NCBI GenBank assembly: GCA_963813415.1
Contig: CAWEYW010000005.1
Location: 248,001 to 312,000, forward strand
From: CAIWHR01 sp963813415
Lineage (GTDB): Bacteria > Pseudomonadota > Gammaproteobacteria > Burkholderiales > Casimicrobiaceae
DNA length: 64,000 nt
Direction of reading: 5' to 3'
Shown piece after piece: positions 33,863 through 43,559 of this stretch. The notes under the pieces were generated by a model. It saw only the letters and a program-made list of their open reading frames with translations. It was not told the origin of the DNA and ran no database searches. Made by a program: the position numbers and the translations under genes. The first letter of the stretch is position 1. Each line of letters opens with the position of its first letter.

Positions 33863-36800
33863 AGCGACAACACCAGCGACGGCAAGAAGACGCTGTTCGC
33901 CGACGCAGCGGGTGCCGGTGACGTCTGCCGGCGCAACAATCAGGACTACGCCGGGGTCTCTGCCAACCGGTTCAACTACCCCGATGCGACCTACAACACG
34001 CCGGTCACGGGTGGTCTGGGCACGCCGTGGGTATGGGTGGAGGACGCCGCTCCTGCCGGTGCTGGCGTGACCGGCGACGAAGCCTGGACCTGGGTGACCT
34101 CGAACCCTGCTCCGTATTCCGGGGGCAACGCGCACCAGTCCGTGATCCGCTCGGGCGAACACCAGCACTACTTCACCGGTGCATCGACCAAGATGAGCGT
34201 CGGCGTCGGCGATTACCTGTTCGTGTACGTGTACATCGATCCGGTGAACCTGCCGAGCGAGATCATGCTGCAGTGGAACGACCAGAACGGCAGCTGGGAA
34301 CATCGCGCGTACTGGGGCACCAACTCCATCGCCTGGGGCACGGATAACTCGAATTCCCGCCGCTACATGGGTCCGCTGCCCGCCGCGGGACAGTGGGTGC
34401 GGCTGGCGGTGCCGGCCTCCATGGTCGGGCTGGAGGGCTACACGGTCAACGGCATGGCCTTCACGCTCTACAACGGCCGCGTGACGTGGGACTACGCCGG
34501 CAAGGCAGTGTCCTCCCTGCAGACCGGCAGCTCGTCGATGGACGCATGCGTCCCGACGCCGCGCTTCGCCAGCATCCCGCATCACTACTGGAAAACGACG
34601 GTCGAGTGGTGCGACAAGGCGATCGCGACGGCGGGCGACAAGTGGGTCGGCTACGGCACGCCCACCGGCGGCTCGTGCCAGAGCTTCAAGGACGGCACGC
34701 ACGTCTACCCGCGCTTCTACCAGTTCGGCGCCGATGCGGGAACGGACAACTACGCCACGCCCGCATTCCAGCGCGTCGACCTCGACATCGGCAAGCGCGC
34801 GACCGCGTCGTACACGCACACCTGGAAGGACGACACGGGGACCGTGCAAACCGTGACCCGCAGCTTCGACGCGGAAATGCAGAACTACGCCAACTGGTTC
34901 GCGTACTACCGCACGCGCATCCAGGCGGTGAAGACGGTGACCTCGCTCGCGTTCAAGGAGCTCGACGACAAGTATCGCGTCGGCTTCCACACCCTGTCGA
35001 ACAACCCGACGTCGTCGTTCGTCGATGTCGCCGACTTCACGGCGACCCAGAAGAAGGCGTGGTTCGCGCAGCTCTTCGGCATCGCGATCAAGCTCAACCA
35101 GGAGACGCCGACGCTGAATGCGATCACGCGTGTCGGCGAGTACTACAAGAACGGCAGCAGTGCGGAGCTCTCCGGCGCGACCGATCCCATCGTGCTGTCC
35201 TGCCAGAAGAACTGGCACATGCTGTTCACCGACGGCCTCACGAACCAGGACAAGCTGCCGACGGTCACGGTGGGCGATACCGATCAGACCATCCCGCCGC
35301 TGCCGGTCGCGGTGCTCGGCCTCAACCCGGGCGATCCATGGCCGCCGCTGTATCGCGAGAATCCCTCGGCATCGTCCAACTCCGCATCCGACTACATCAC
35401 GTACTACTGGGTGACGGACATCCGCACCAGCGGCGCTGCCTCGCCCAACAACGTGCCGGTGAGCGATCGTGATCCGGCGAGCTGGCAGCACGTCAACTTC
35501 GCGGCGATGTCGCTGGGCACCGAAGGCAAGCTGCCGGCGGGCAACCAGTCCGTGACCGAAGACCAGCTGAAGACCGGTGCCGCGGTGTGGCCGCAGCCCT
35601 ACCCCAACGTCTACCAGCCGGACGAATCGGGCGTCGACGATCTGTGGCACGCCGCGATCAATGGCCGCGGGCGCTTCGTCAACGCCGACTCGGCGGACGA
35701 GCTCAAGCTCGGCATGGGGCAGATCCTGCAGGACATCACCAACCAGGCCGGATCGCGCTCGGGTGTTGCGTTCCAGAGCGTGAACCTCTCGGGCAGCAAT
35801 CGCTACATTTACCGCGTCCGTTTCGAGCCCGGTTGGGGTGGCAGCCTTTCCAAGGTGGAGATCGATCCCGCCACGGGCGACGAAATCAGCGAAGCGTGGC
35901 GCGCCGCGGATCAGCTCACCGCACAGCTCCTGGTCGTGAAGGGTGTGAAGGACACGCCGTGGTTCACCGAACGCAAGATCGTCACTACTGACAGCACCGG
36001 CAAGCACGTGCCGTTCCTCTGGGGCAATCTGAGCGCGACGCAGCAGAGCTCGCTCGCGCCCGGCAAGCCCAAGCGCGCGCAGGCAATCCTCGAGTTCCTG
36101 CGCGGCAACCGGACCAACGAAGGAACCAAGGTCGGGCAGTTCCGCGTGCGCGCCGGTCCGCTGGGCGACATCGTGGATTCCCAGGCGATCTTCGTCGGTG
36201 CTCCGAATGCGCCTTATCTCGACGCGCAACGACCCGGGATACCAGTCGTTCAAGACGACTTACGCAAGCCGCGCCGCGCGCGTTTACGTTGGCGCCAATG
36301 ACGGCATGCTGCATGCCTTCGACGATGCCACTGGCAACGAGATGTTCGCGTACGTCCCGCAGGCGCTTTACCGCTCCGACAACACCGGGCTGGGCGCGCT
36401 GTCGTACCAGGACGGCGCACTGCCCGCGTTCCAGCACCACTTCTACGTGGACAGCTCACCCAAGGTGGTCGACGTCGACTTCGGTGCCGGCAGCGGCGAC
36501 TGGCGCTCGCTGCTCATCGGCGGGCTCGGCAAGGGTGGACACTCGTACTACGCCATCGACGTGACGGATCCGGCGTCGTTCACGGACGAAGCCACGGTGG
36601 CGAAGAAGATCGTGTGGGAATTCAGCGATCCCGACATGGGCTACAGCTATGGCAAGCCCATCGTGACCAAGACCCACAACAGTGCGTGGGGTAACAAGTG
36701 GGTCGTCATCATCCCGGCCGGCTACAACAATGCCAGCGGTGAAGGCAAGCTGTTCTTCGTCGATGCGGCCTCGGGCACGCTGCTGAAGACGATGTCGACC

Positions 36801-37673
36801 GGCGCGGGGAGCGGAACAACGCCGTCGGGCCTGGGACATATCGCCGGCTATACGCTCGACTTCCGCAACCAGATGACCGAACAGGTCTACGGCGGCGACC
36901 TCCTGGGGAACTTCTGGCGCTTCGACATCTCGGACCCGAACGACAGCAAGTGGAAGGTCCAGCAACTCGCAACGCTCACCGATCCGGGCGGCACGCCGCA
37001 ACCGGTGACGACGCCACCGCAGATCGAGATCGACGTGACGAACGGTGTCGACCGGTGGGTGTTCGTCGGCACGGGCAAGCTCTACCACGAGAGCGATCTC
37101 AGCAACATGCAGATCCAGACGATGTATGCCATCCGCGACGGCACGACGACGGTCCCGCAAACCCGCGCCACGGTACTGTCGCGTGCGGACCTGAAGGCGG
37201 TGACGGACGCAACCGGGCTCGACGGCAAGCCGGACAACGGCTGGTACGACGATCTGCCCGCGGGACAGCGCATCGTGGTGCCGCCGCAGGCTGCGCTATC
37301 GACGGTGGCGTATGCGGGCACGTCGCCGCAGACGGACCCGTGCCTCACCGGGCAACCCGCGACGGTTTATGCACGCGAGTACGCCCGCGGCGATTCGCTC
37401 CTCCTGGACGACGGCGGCAACATCATCGAGAGCGTGTACTCTGCCGAAGGCGGTGTGGGCCTGGAGCTGCTGGCGCTCGACAACAACGGCGCCGAGGTAC
37501 CCAACATCGTGGTAGGCCTGACGCTGGGCACGACCGGCAAGCTGAAGCCGATCAAGATCCAGCCTCCGGCATTCTTCGCTGCGCACCGGATGTCATGGCG
37601 CCTGCTGTCGCAATGATGTCGCGCCCTGCCTGAGCGTCGCGGCGGCTGCCCACGGCCGCCGCGATGAACGACC

Positions 37674-38441
37674 GTGTTCGTCTCCTTCGCTTCTGCTGGC
37701 CAGTCCGTGTTTCCCAAAGTGCCGCACGAGCGCCGCGTCACCGTGGCGCTGTTGTGCTCGGGATTGCTGCACGCGGCCATTGCCATGGCTGCGACCGCGC
37801 TGATTGCGCTGGCACCGTCCCGCGAGCCGCCGTCGGAAAGTGGCGTGGTCCTGCAGGCGGTGCTGCAGCAAGCGCCGGCAGAGGTTGCGCCACTCGAGGT
37901 GCAGGCGCCTCCCGAAGCCTTGCCCGAACTGATCACGACACCAGGTCCGGAGCTCGCTGTCCCGGTTCCCATGCCGACGCAGATCGAGAAGCTGCGGGTC
38001 GCGCCGCCTGCGCCCGCGGCAAGCGCACCCACGATGATCACGTCCACCGATCCCAACGGCAGCGTCACCATCGGCGTGATCGAAGGTGGCGCGGCCGGAG
38101 CGCGGTCCGGCTTCGCGGCCACGCGCGATCGTTACCCGCCCCGTGTCGACAAGGAGCCGCGCATGATCGGGAGCCTCATCGTCCCCTATCCGCCAGCGGC
38201 CAAACAGGCGCACGCGAGCGGTCGCATCGCGGCGGTGATGGAGATCGATGAACGTGGCCAGGTCACCAGCACGACGCTCGTGCCGGACCAGCCCATGTTC
38301 GGGCCGGCGGTCCTTGAAGCGCTCAAGGAGGTGCGGTTCACGCCGGCAGAAGTAGCCACCCATCCGGTGCCGTACTGGACGGTGGTCGAGTTCGTGTTCG
38401 CCATTGCGCCGGGCACTCGCCCGACAATGGGGTCAGAGTAA
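37674..38441 (+). CDS. TonB-like energy transducer
   Basis: The reading from the GTG at 37674 gives 255 residues. One N-terminal membrane segment (VALLCSGLLHAAIAMAATALIAL) is followed by a proline/alanine-rich periplasmic linker and a C-terminal TonB domain (IVPYPPAAKQAHASGRIAAVMEIDERGQV, FGPAVLEALKEVRFTPA). No ExbB/ExbD or TonB-dependent receptor is nearby. It lies 57 bases after the second pilY1, on the same strand, so it may be co-transcribed with the pilus genes. No strong ribosome-binding site marks the start, and a later GTG is possible. Confidence 0.72.
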   Translation: MFVSFASAGQSVFPKVPHERRVTVALLCSGLLHAAIAMAATALIALAPSREPPSESGVVLQAVLQQAPAEVAPLEVQAPPEALPELITTPGPELAVPVPMPTQIEKLRVAPPAPAASAPTMITSTDPNGSVTIGVIEGGAAGARSGFAATRDRYPPRVDKEPRMIGSLIVPYPPAAKQAHASGRIAAVMEIDERGQVTSTTLVPDQPMFGPAVLEALKEVRFTPAEVATHPVPYWTVVEFVFAIAPGTRPTMGSE

Positions 38442-38502
38442 GTTATCAGCGCCCACGCCGAGCGGAATCGAAGGCACGATCGCGGCGACGCGGCTGTACT
38501 GC

Positions 38503-40011
38503 CTAGCCCATCAGCGGCATGTGAAACCCCGGCGCCGCGCTGCCATCGTCCGGCCAGCGCGCCGTGATCGCCTTGCCGCGCGTGTAGAAGCGCACGCCAT
38601 CCATGCCGTGCACGTGCAGGTCGCCGAACAGCGAGTTGCGCCAGCCACCGAACGAGTAGAAAGCCATCGGCACGGGAATCGGCACGTTGATGCCGAGCAT
38701 GCCGATCTCGGCGTCCTGCTGAAAGCGCCGCGCCGCGTGACCGGAGCGCGTGAAAAGCGCCGCGCCGTTCGCGTACGGGTTGGAATTCAGGAGCTCGATC
38801 GCCGATTGCAGCGATTCGCTGCGCACAACCGCGAGCACTGGCCCGAAGATCTCGTCGCGGTAGATGCTCATGCCAGGCTCGACGCGATCGAACAGCGTTG
38901 GCCCGACGAAGAAGCCCGCTTCGTACCCGGGCACGGCGAGCTTGCGGCCGTCGACGACCAGCTCGGCGCCCTCCTCAAGGCCGCGATCGATGTAGCCCAT
39001 GATGCGATCGCGGGCAGCGCAGGTGATGACCGGTCCCATCTCGGACTGCGGATCCGTCCCCGCTCCGGTGCGAACGCGCCGGGCGCGAGCCGCGAGGCGC
39101 TCGACCAGTGCGTCGCCGACATCGCCGACTGCCACCACCGCCGACACCGCCATGCAGCGCTCGCCGGCGGACCCGTAGCCGGCGCCGATGATTGCCTCGG
39201 TTGCGAAGTCGAGGTCGGCGTCCGGCATCACGATGGCGTGGTTCTTCGCGCCGCCCAACGCCTGCACGCGTTTCCCGTGGCGTGCACCGGTCTCGTAGAT
39301 GTAACGCGCGATCGCAGTCGAGCCGACGAATGAAACGGCTTGAATGCCGGGGTGCTCCAGGATCGCATCGACCGCTTCCTTGTCTCCGTGCACGACGTTG
39401 AAGACGCCGTCCGGCAGTCCCGCCTCCTTGAGCAGCTCGGCCATGTGCAGCGAAAAGCTGGGATCGCGCTCCGATGGCTTCAGGATGAACGTGTTGCCGC
39501 ACGCGATCGCGACAGGAAACATCCACATGGGCACCATCGCCGGGAAATTGAACGGCGTGATCCCGGCGCAGACGCCCACCGGCTGGCGGATGGACCAGCT
39601 GTCGACCTGCCCCCCAACGTTCTCGCTGAACTCGCCCTTGAGCAGATGCGGGATCCCGCAGGCGAATTCGATCACCTCGATGCCGCGCGTGATGGATCCC
39701 TCGGCATCGTCGAGCGTCTTGCCGTGCTCCTCGGTGATCACCCGGGCAAGGACCTTCTTGTTCGCCTCCATCAGCTCGCGAAAGCGCATGAGGATGCGTG
39801 CGCGCCGCAACGGCGGCGCGGCGCGCCAGGCCGGCAGCGCAGCGCGCGCTGCGTGCACCGCGGCGTCGACATCGTCGCGATTGCCGAACGGCACGTGCCG
39901 GATGACCTCGCCGGTCGCCGGATTGGTCACCTCGCCATAGCGTTGGGTTAGCGCAGCAACGGTCTTGCCGCCAATCCAGAGCGGCAGGCGGTCGAGTGTG
40001 GTCAGGTCCAT
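38503..40011 (-). CDS. mmsA: CoA-acylating methylmalonate-semialdehyde dehydrogenase
   Basis: MmsA oxidises methylmalonate semialdehyde or malonate semialdehyde to propionyl-CoA or acetyl-CoA in valine, thymine and inositol breakdown. The 502-residue protein has the aldehyde dehydrogenase motifs GITPFNFPAMVPMWM near residue 140, VSFVGSTAIARYIYE near 230, GGAKNHAIVMPDAD near 255 and the catalytic cysteine in GSAGERCMA near 285. The ending SFGGWRNSLFGDLHVHG is characteristic of MmsA. AGAGGAG precedes the ATG at 40011. It converges with the pilus operon and stands alone. Confidence 0.93.
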   Translation of the reverse strand: MDLTTLDRLPLWIGGKTVAALTQRYGEVTNPATGEVIRHVPFGNRDDVDAAVHAARAALPAWRAAPPLRRARILMRFRELMEANKKVLARVITEEHGKTLDDAEGSITRGIEVIEFACGIPHLLKGEFSENVGGQVDSWSIRQPVGVCAGITPFNFPAMVPMWMFPVAIACGNTFILKPSERDPSFSLHMAELLKEAGLPDGVFNVVHGDKEAVDAILEHPGIQAVSFVGSTAIARYIYETGARHGKRVQALGGAKNHAIVMPDADLDFATEAIIGAGYGSAGERCMAVSAVVAVGDVGDALVERLAARARRVRTGAGTDPQSEMGPVITCAARDRIMGYIDRGLEEGAELVVDGRKLAVPGYEAGFFVGPTLFDRVEPGMSIYRDEIFGPVLAVVRSESLQSAIELLNSNPYANGAALFTRSGHAARRFQQDAEIGMLGINVPIPVPMAFYSFGGWRNSLFGDLHVHGMDGVRFYTRGKAITARWPDDGSAAPGFHMPLMG

Positions 40012-40161
40012 CGTTTTGCTCCTCTGCTGGGGCGATGCGCCCGGGCGTGCGTCGAGCCGCGCGATGCAGCGGCCGACGCCGGTCAGCTCGGCAAGGCCCG
40101 ACCGGGGTGATCCCGCGAAAGCGCTTCCAACCGCCATTGTCGCACCGGCTCAGTCCCGACC

Positions 40162-40491
40162 TCAATCCACGATGAACAGCGTGGCGCCTGTTCCCGTGGA
40201 GGAACGGTGGGGCTCCGCATTGTCGGCGACCTGGTAGCTCATGCCCGGGCGCAGCGTGAACTTGCGCCCATCCATCAGCTCGGTGTGCAGCTCACCTTCG
40301 ACGCAGAGCAGCACGTGTCCCTTGGTACACCAATGATCCGCAACATAGCCGGGCGTGTACTCGACCATGCGAACGCGAATGTCCCCGAACGATCGGGTCC
40401 GCCAGTAGGCGACCCCTCTCTCGCCCCGATGCTCCGTTCGTTCTATCCGGGACCAGTCCGTCGTACCGAACGGGATGCCTGACATTTCCAC
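40162..40491 (-). CDS. DHCW-motif cupin fold protein
   Basis: This 109-residue single-domain cupin carries the family's DHWC motif in GYVADHWCTKGHVLLCVEGE, a run of glycines and a His in AEPHRSSTGTG. Members are small metal-binding cupins of unknown function. It lies upstream of mmsA on the same strand, with 150 bases between, and at the left edge of the cassette-like run of small genes; no attC site was recognised beside it. Confidence 0.8.
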   Translation of the reverse strand: MEMSGIPFGTTDWSRIERTEHRGERGVAYWRTRSFGDIRVRMVEYTPGYVADHWCTKGHVLLCVEGELHTELMDGRKFTLRPGMSYQVADNAEPHRSSTGTGATLFIVD

Positions 40492-40681
40492 ACCGGGCTC
40501 CTTCTAGCAGGCGACTGCAGCGAGGATTGAGACTGCATGCTCGTGGTTATCCGGGCGATCACCCATCACGAAGCGGCATCGGGCGTCGCCGCAGTAGCGC
40601 GGACGAGATGCGAGGCACCGATGCAAGTCCACCGCCGAGCAACGCAAGCGGCGCAGGCGTGCCGTCGTCTCGAACACCTGG

Positions 40682-41113
40682 TCACGCGGCCGCTTCGACG
40701 ATCCGAACATCGGCGATCCAGTTGCGCCGCCTGCGCGCGAGACGCGTCTCAACGTCCTCGGTGTCGAAACTGGCGCTTGCCCGGCGAAGCCACGACTGCT
40801 CGACGTTCTCCAGCACGTTGACGTTGACCACGGCGTAGAGATGATCCGCGATTTCGCTGGTCACGAACGGCACCACGCCGCATTTGGAACAGACGTGAAA
40901 GGTTGCCGTGCGGGTTCCGTGAGCGTATTTCGAGACGAGCGAATCATCACGGATCGCGACGGCGAGCCGGCATCCTGGATGGGATGTCCAGACGCCACCG
41001 TGCTTCACGCAGAACGAACACCCGCATGCACGGGCCGGAATGACCGGCGGGTTGCCCGGCCATTCCAATTCCACGGATAGGTTGCCACAGTGACATTTGC
41101 CCTTGAGGAGCAT
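40682..41113 (-). CDS. GFA family (glutathione-dependent formaldehyde-activating enzyme-like) zinc protein
   Basis: This 143-residue protein has the Mss4-like zinc sites of the GFA/CENP-V family: GKCHCGNLS at the N-terminus, ACGCSFCVKHGG near residue 30 and HVCSKCGVVPF near residue 75. GGAGG lies 8 bases before the ATG at 41113. Members bind zinc, and some act on glutathione adducts. Such genes are frequent integron cassette cargo, but no clear attC flanks this one. Confidence 0.85.
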   Translation of the reverse strand: MLLKGKCHCGNLSVELEWPGNPPVIPARACGCSFCVKHGGVWTSHPGCRLAVAIRDDSLVSKYAHGTRTATFHVCSKCGVVPFVTSEIADHLYAVVNVNVLENVEQSWLRRASASFDTEDVETRLARRRRNWIADVRIVEAAA

Positions 41114-41306
41114 GCATCGCCTCCAGTGCACCAGCGATAGACGAAAGTCCCGGCAACGGTTCCCGCGCGTCGGGGAGCGGTGCCCTGTCAGGCCCCCGCC
41201 ACGCAGATGCAGGTTCGCGTGCAGGTCTTCATTCCAAGCATAGGTCTTTCGCTCCTGTCCGCCGTGGCCCGCCCCCGCAACGTTACGCTCTCGTGAGAGG
41301 CACGGT

Positions 41307-41954
41307 TCACGTGCGCTTGCGCAAGAATACGTGGGTCGCACGTTCGCCCGCGACGTGCTTCGCGCACTCGTAGCCCAGACTGCGCATATCGATGTCGTGG
41401 AAGAGATGCTCCCCCGACCCTAGCAAGACCGGTCGGATGGCGAGATGCAGCTCGTCAACCAGGCCAGCGCGCAGAAACTGACGGACCGTGGATACGCCGC
41501 CACCGAGGCGGACGTCAAGGCCGCCCGCCGCCGCGCTCGCCTGCGCCAAAGCTGCGTGAATGCCCTCCGTCACAAAATGAAACTCGGTACCGCCCGCCAT
41601 CCGAAGCGGCGGCCGCGGGTAGTGGGTGAGCACGAACACGGACGTGTGATAGGGGGGCTCTTCGCCCCACCAGCCCTTCCAGCTGTCGTCCGGCCACGGG
41701 CCCCGGACAGGACCGAACATGTTACGTCCAAGAATCCAGGCACCGAACCCGGCAAAACCCTGCTCCGCAACTTGGTTGTCGACGCCTGTTTCTCCATCGT
41801 CGTGGCCATGCATGGTCCGCCACGCGCGGGTGTGGAAGAACCACTCCATCAACTCCGGACCGTTGACGCCGAGCGGATGCTGGAGATCCTGATTGGGCCC
41901 AGCGCCGTAGCCGTCGATGGATACGGCGAAGCTTTGAACGCGGAGTCTCGACAC
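41307..41954 (-). CDS. Dihydrofolate reductase family protein (RibD C-terminal domain type)
   Basis: This 215-residue protein belongs to the RibD_C/dihydrofolate-reductase-like superfamily: VQSFAVSIDGYGAGPNQD at the N-terminus, AWILGRNMFGPVRGPW near residue 75, VFVLTHYPRPPL near 105 and the LGGGVSTVRQFLRAGLVDELHL motif near 155. The substrate is unknown. The GTG at 41954 has AAGGAG at ideal spacing. It is a typical cassette-style stand-alone enzyme gene on the same strand as its neighbours. Confidence 0.87.
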   Translation of the reverse strand: MSRLRVQSFAVSIDGYGAGPNQDLQHPLGVNGPELMEWFFHTRAWRTMHGHDDGETGVDNQVAEQGFAGFGAWILGRNMFGPVRGPWPDDSWKGWWGEEPPYHTSVFVLTHYPRPPLRMAGGTEFHFVTEGIHAALAQASAAAGGLDVRLGGGVSTVRQFLRAGLVDELHLAIRPVLLGSGEHLFHDIDMRSLGYECAKHVAGERATHVFLRKRT

Positions 41955-42052
41955 TGCATTTCTCCTTGCTGGATCACTGGCACGGCCGAGCCATGCAATG
42001 CTTGATGAGATGCTGCCCGCGGTCTGCCGTGGGGTGTCATCGCGCCGGAAGG

Positions 42053-42506
42053 TTACACGCGCGCCTTGATGCTCGACGGCAGGATCATGAAGTCACTCGT
42101 CTTCTCGAGAAGATTCATGACCGACAGGAGCTTCGGCGGCGGCGCGATGAGCTTTCGCTCCGCCAGATCCATCCACCCTCCAGCGCTCGTGACTCGCGCG
42201 CTGAGCTTGGCCATCTGGCCGGAAGATCTCGTGCCGAAGGAGGAAGCGGCTGCCGTCCAATGCGTGGCCCGCGAGCGCGTACGTCACCGTGATTTCCTGC
42301 TGCAGCCGGACCTCCTTGAAGTACTCGACCTCGTCCTTCATGACCACCGGGCCAAGTCTGAGCCGCAGGAATTCTTCGACAGGAAAGCCATTCTCGATCA
42401 GGAACATCTGCCGTACGTCGGCAGTCTTGTCGAGGTATGCCGTGTTCCTCATGTGGGAGTTGAAGTCCATGTCACCCCAACCGGCATAAAGCGTCTTCGT
42501 GTACAT
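42053..42506 (-). pseudogene. Thioesterase family (4HBT, hotdog fold) gene with a frameshift near 42212-42225
   Basis: From the ATG at 42506 (GGAG upstream) the protein starts MYTKTLYAGWGDMDFNSHM with the hotdog acyl-CoA thioesterase hallmark of an Asp near an N-terminal N-S/T-HM motif, and continues to LLRHEIFRPDG. That frame then turns into an arginine-rich tail ending at 42093. The proper C-terminus is found in another frame: GQMAKLSARVTSAGGWMDL, then ERKLIAPPPKLLS, ending at the TAA 42053-42055. The break lies in the DNA coding FRPDGQ. Two bases modulo three are missing or one is extra. This is a cassette gene that is either inactive or misread at one point. Confidence 0.75.
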
Positions 42507-42542
42507 GGGTTTGCTCCAGGATGTGCGAGCGGGTGCGCGGCG

Positions 42543-42632
42543 TGCTAACGGACCCGTTGAGCGACACACCAAGGAAACGCAGACATCACCGAAACCATGA
42601 ATTGGCACGTCCCCCGGAACGCCGGGTTACGC
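42543..42632 (-). repeat. Integron attC site (between the thioesterase and the 70-residue membrane protein genes)
   Basis: Read in gene direction the site opens with GCGTAAC (42632-42626) and CCGGCGTTCCGGGGGACG, and closes with GCTCAACGGGTC and the core GTTAGCA (42549-42543). Length is 90 bases. The outer and inner arms are partly complementary (CCGGCGTT..., ...AACGGGTCCG), as in other attC recombination sites. It lies just after the stop codon of the 70-residue gene and 36 bases before the thioesterase start. Confidence 0.7.
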
Positions 42633-42651
42633 GAGGTACGAACGATAGCGT

Positions 42652-42864
42652 CTACCATCTGCTTTTCAAGCCCGGCTCGCGTATCCCAGGACGCAACGTG
42701 TACCCGTACAGTGCAACGATGGGTACCGCTGTCAGCAAGCAATAGCTGTCAGCTAGCCAGAACAGGCCTGCGGCGAAGACAGCGCCGACCAGACCGCCCC
42801 AACACGCCCCTTTCAGCCCGAATGACCGCGGCGTGTCATCACGATGCTTTTGGGGATCGCTCAT
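42652..42864 (-). CDS. Small two-helix membrane protein, unknown function
   Basis: I do not recognise a family for this 70-residue protein. A hydrophilic N-terminus (MSDPQKHRDDTPRS) is followed by two likely membrane segments (ACWGGLVGAVFAAGLFWLA and LLTAVPIVALYGYTL) and a short basic tail. It lies between the DUF1801 gene and an attC site, on the cassette strand. The ribosome-binding site is weak. Its coding status rests on the coherent hydrophobic pattern and on the neighbouring attC site, which follows its stop codon closely. Confidence 0.55.
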   Translation of the reverse strand: MSDPQKHRDDTPRSFGLKGACWGGLVGAVFAAGLFWLADSYCLLTAVPIVALYGYTLRPGIREPGLKSRW

Positions 42865-42949
42865 TTCGTCAGAATTCGTTCATGGTATCCCAGCGTTCCG
42901 GCATGCGCGGACAGCCTACTCGGTCCAGCGAGGGCGCGAATCCCGTAGC

Positions 42950-43366
42950 CTACTTCGCTCGCCTTGACGTTGCCTTTTCGCCGGATTGATTGAGGGCGAC
43001 CGCGGCACGGATGAGCAACTTGAACACGCCCGCGTCGACCTCCTGCCCCTCATGGAGGTCAATCGCACGCCTTACGTTCCCGTCGAGGCTCGCGTTGAAG
43101 AGCTTGCCTGGGTCCTTCAACGAAGCCCCCTTCGCGAAGGTCAACTTCACAACCGATTTGTAAGACTCGCCGGTGCAGATGATCCCATCGTGGGACCACA
43201 CGGGTGTCCCCATCCACTTCCACTCCTCCACGACGTCCGGGTCGGCCTCTTTGATGAGCATGCGCATCCTGCTCAAGGTCTCCCCACGCCAGTCCCCGAG
43301 TTCGGCGATTTTTTTGTCAATCAGCTCAGACGCCGGCAGGCCCTCGGTTGAAGCCGACCCTTTCAT
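42950..43366 (-). CDS. DUF1801 domain protein (YdhG/YobT-like)
   Basis: This 138-residue protein has the DUF1801 pattern: LIDKKIAELGDWRGETLSRMRMLIKEADPDVVEEWKW near the N-terminus and then MGTPVWSHDGIICTGESYKSVVKLTFAKGASLKDP, GKLFNASLDGNVRRAIDL. The fold is iron-chaperone/SufE-like and the function unknown. AGGAGGAG lies just before the ATG at 43366. DUF1801 genes are common in environmental cassette arrays. Its 3-prime side lacks a visible attC, so it may share a cassette with the 70-residue gene. Confidence 0.87.
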   Translation of the reverse strand: MKGSASTEGLPASELIDKKIAELGDWRGETLSRMRMLIKEADPDVVEEWKWMGTPVWSHDGIICTGESYKSVVKLTFAKGASLKDPGKLFNASLDGNVRRAIDLHEGQEVDAGVFKLLIRAAVALNQSGEKATSRRAK

Positions 43367-43451
43367 GTGCTCCTCCTAAAGCTTCCAGACCCGTTCGAGG
43401 CAAATCGTTTCCTGGCCAGCCCGCACTCCGCGAACGGGATCGGGTAGTCCG

Positions 43452-43536
43452 CCTTAACGAATGGGTCGGGTGACGCGGAAGAAGCGCCGACTGGCCGCAG
43501 CGACCCCGGCCCGCGTCCGCTCGAAGCGCGATTAGC
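43452..43536 (-). repeat. Integron attC site (degenerate) between the excalibur and DUF1801 genes
   Basis: In gene direction it opens with GCTAATC (43536-43530), a degenerate outer core, followed by GCGCTTCGAGCGGACGCGGG and a central CCAGTCGGCGCTTCTTCCGC, and closes with CATTC and the core GTTAAGG (43458-43452). The TCGAGCGGACGCGG and CAGTCGGCGCTT stretches recur in the attC at 44261-44348, so the two sites are sisters. Length is 85 bases. A further 85 bases separate it from the DUF1801 start codon. Confidence 0.62.
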
Positions 43537-43559
43537 CCGCGCATACCACTGCGACGCAG

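Larger units (their letters stand above)
31481..37616 (+). pseudogene. pilY1: Second PilY1 family adhesin gene (copy 2), interrupted by a +1 frameshift near 36225
   Basis: Copy 2 encodes the same architecture as copy 1: signal peptide ending TYA, the DDSTS metal site, 14 QTC-type elements (residues 363-469), 14 three-cysteine units (511-794), the vWA continuation and a PilC_C propeller. It carries an extra domain of about 170 residues (848-1019) that copy 1 lacks. The frame from 31481 would end at 36301, while the propeller continues in another frame to 37616. Comparison with copy 1 (YLDANDPGY) shows one extra base in GACGCGC at 36221-36227: the reading becomes YLDAQRPG. Without that base the protein would be about 2044 residues. 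It may be a real mutation, an assembly error, or a switch, though no homopolymer is present. Confidence 0.85.

Noticed and set aside
32726..36253. Open frame of 1175 codons antisense to pilY1 copy 2
   Set aside because: It is the mirror of a conserved PilY1 frame in GC-rich DNA. Its product is a low-complexity, Arg/His/Val-rich string without recognisable domains. The same holds for the 676-codon antisense frame 26627-28657 over copy 1.
40012..42052. attC sites flanking the cupin, GFA and DHFR-like genes
   Set aside because: TAAC-containing stretches occur (for example near 41278 and 42053), but no pair of heptamers with complementary arms could be aligned, so these genes are not claimed as proven cassettes.
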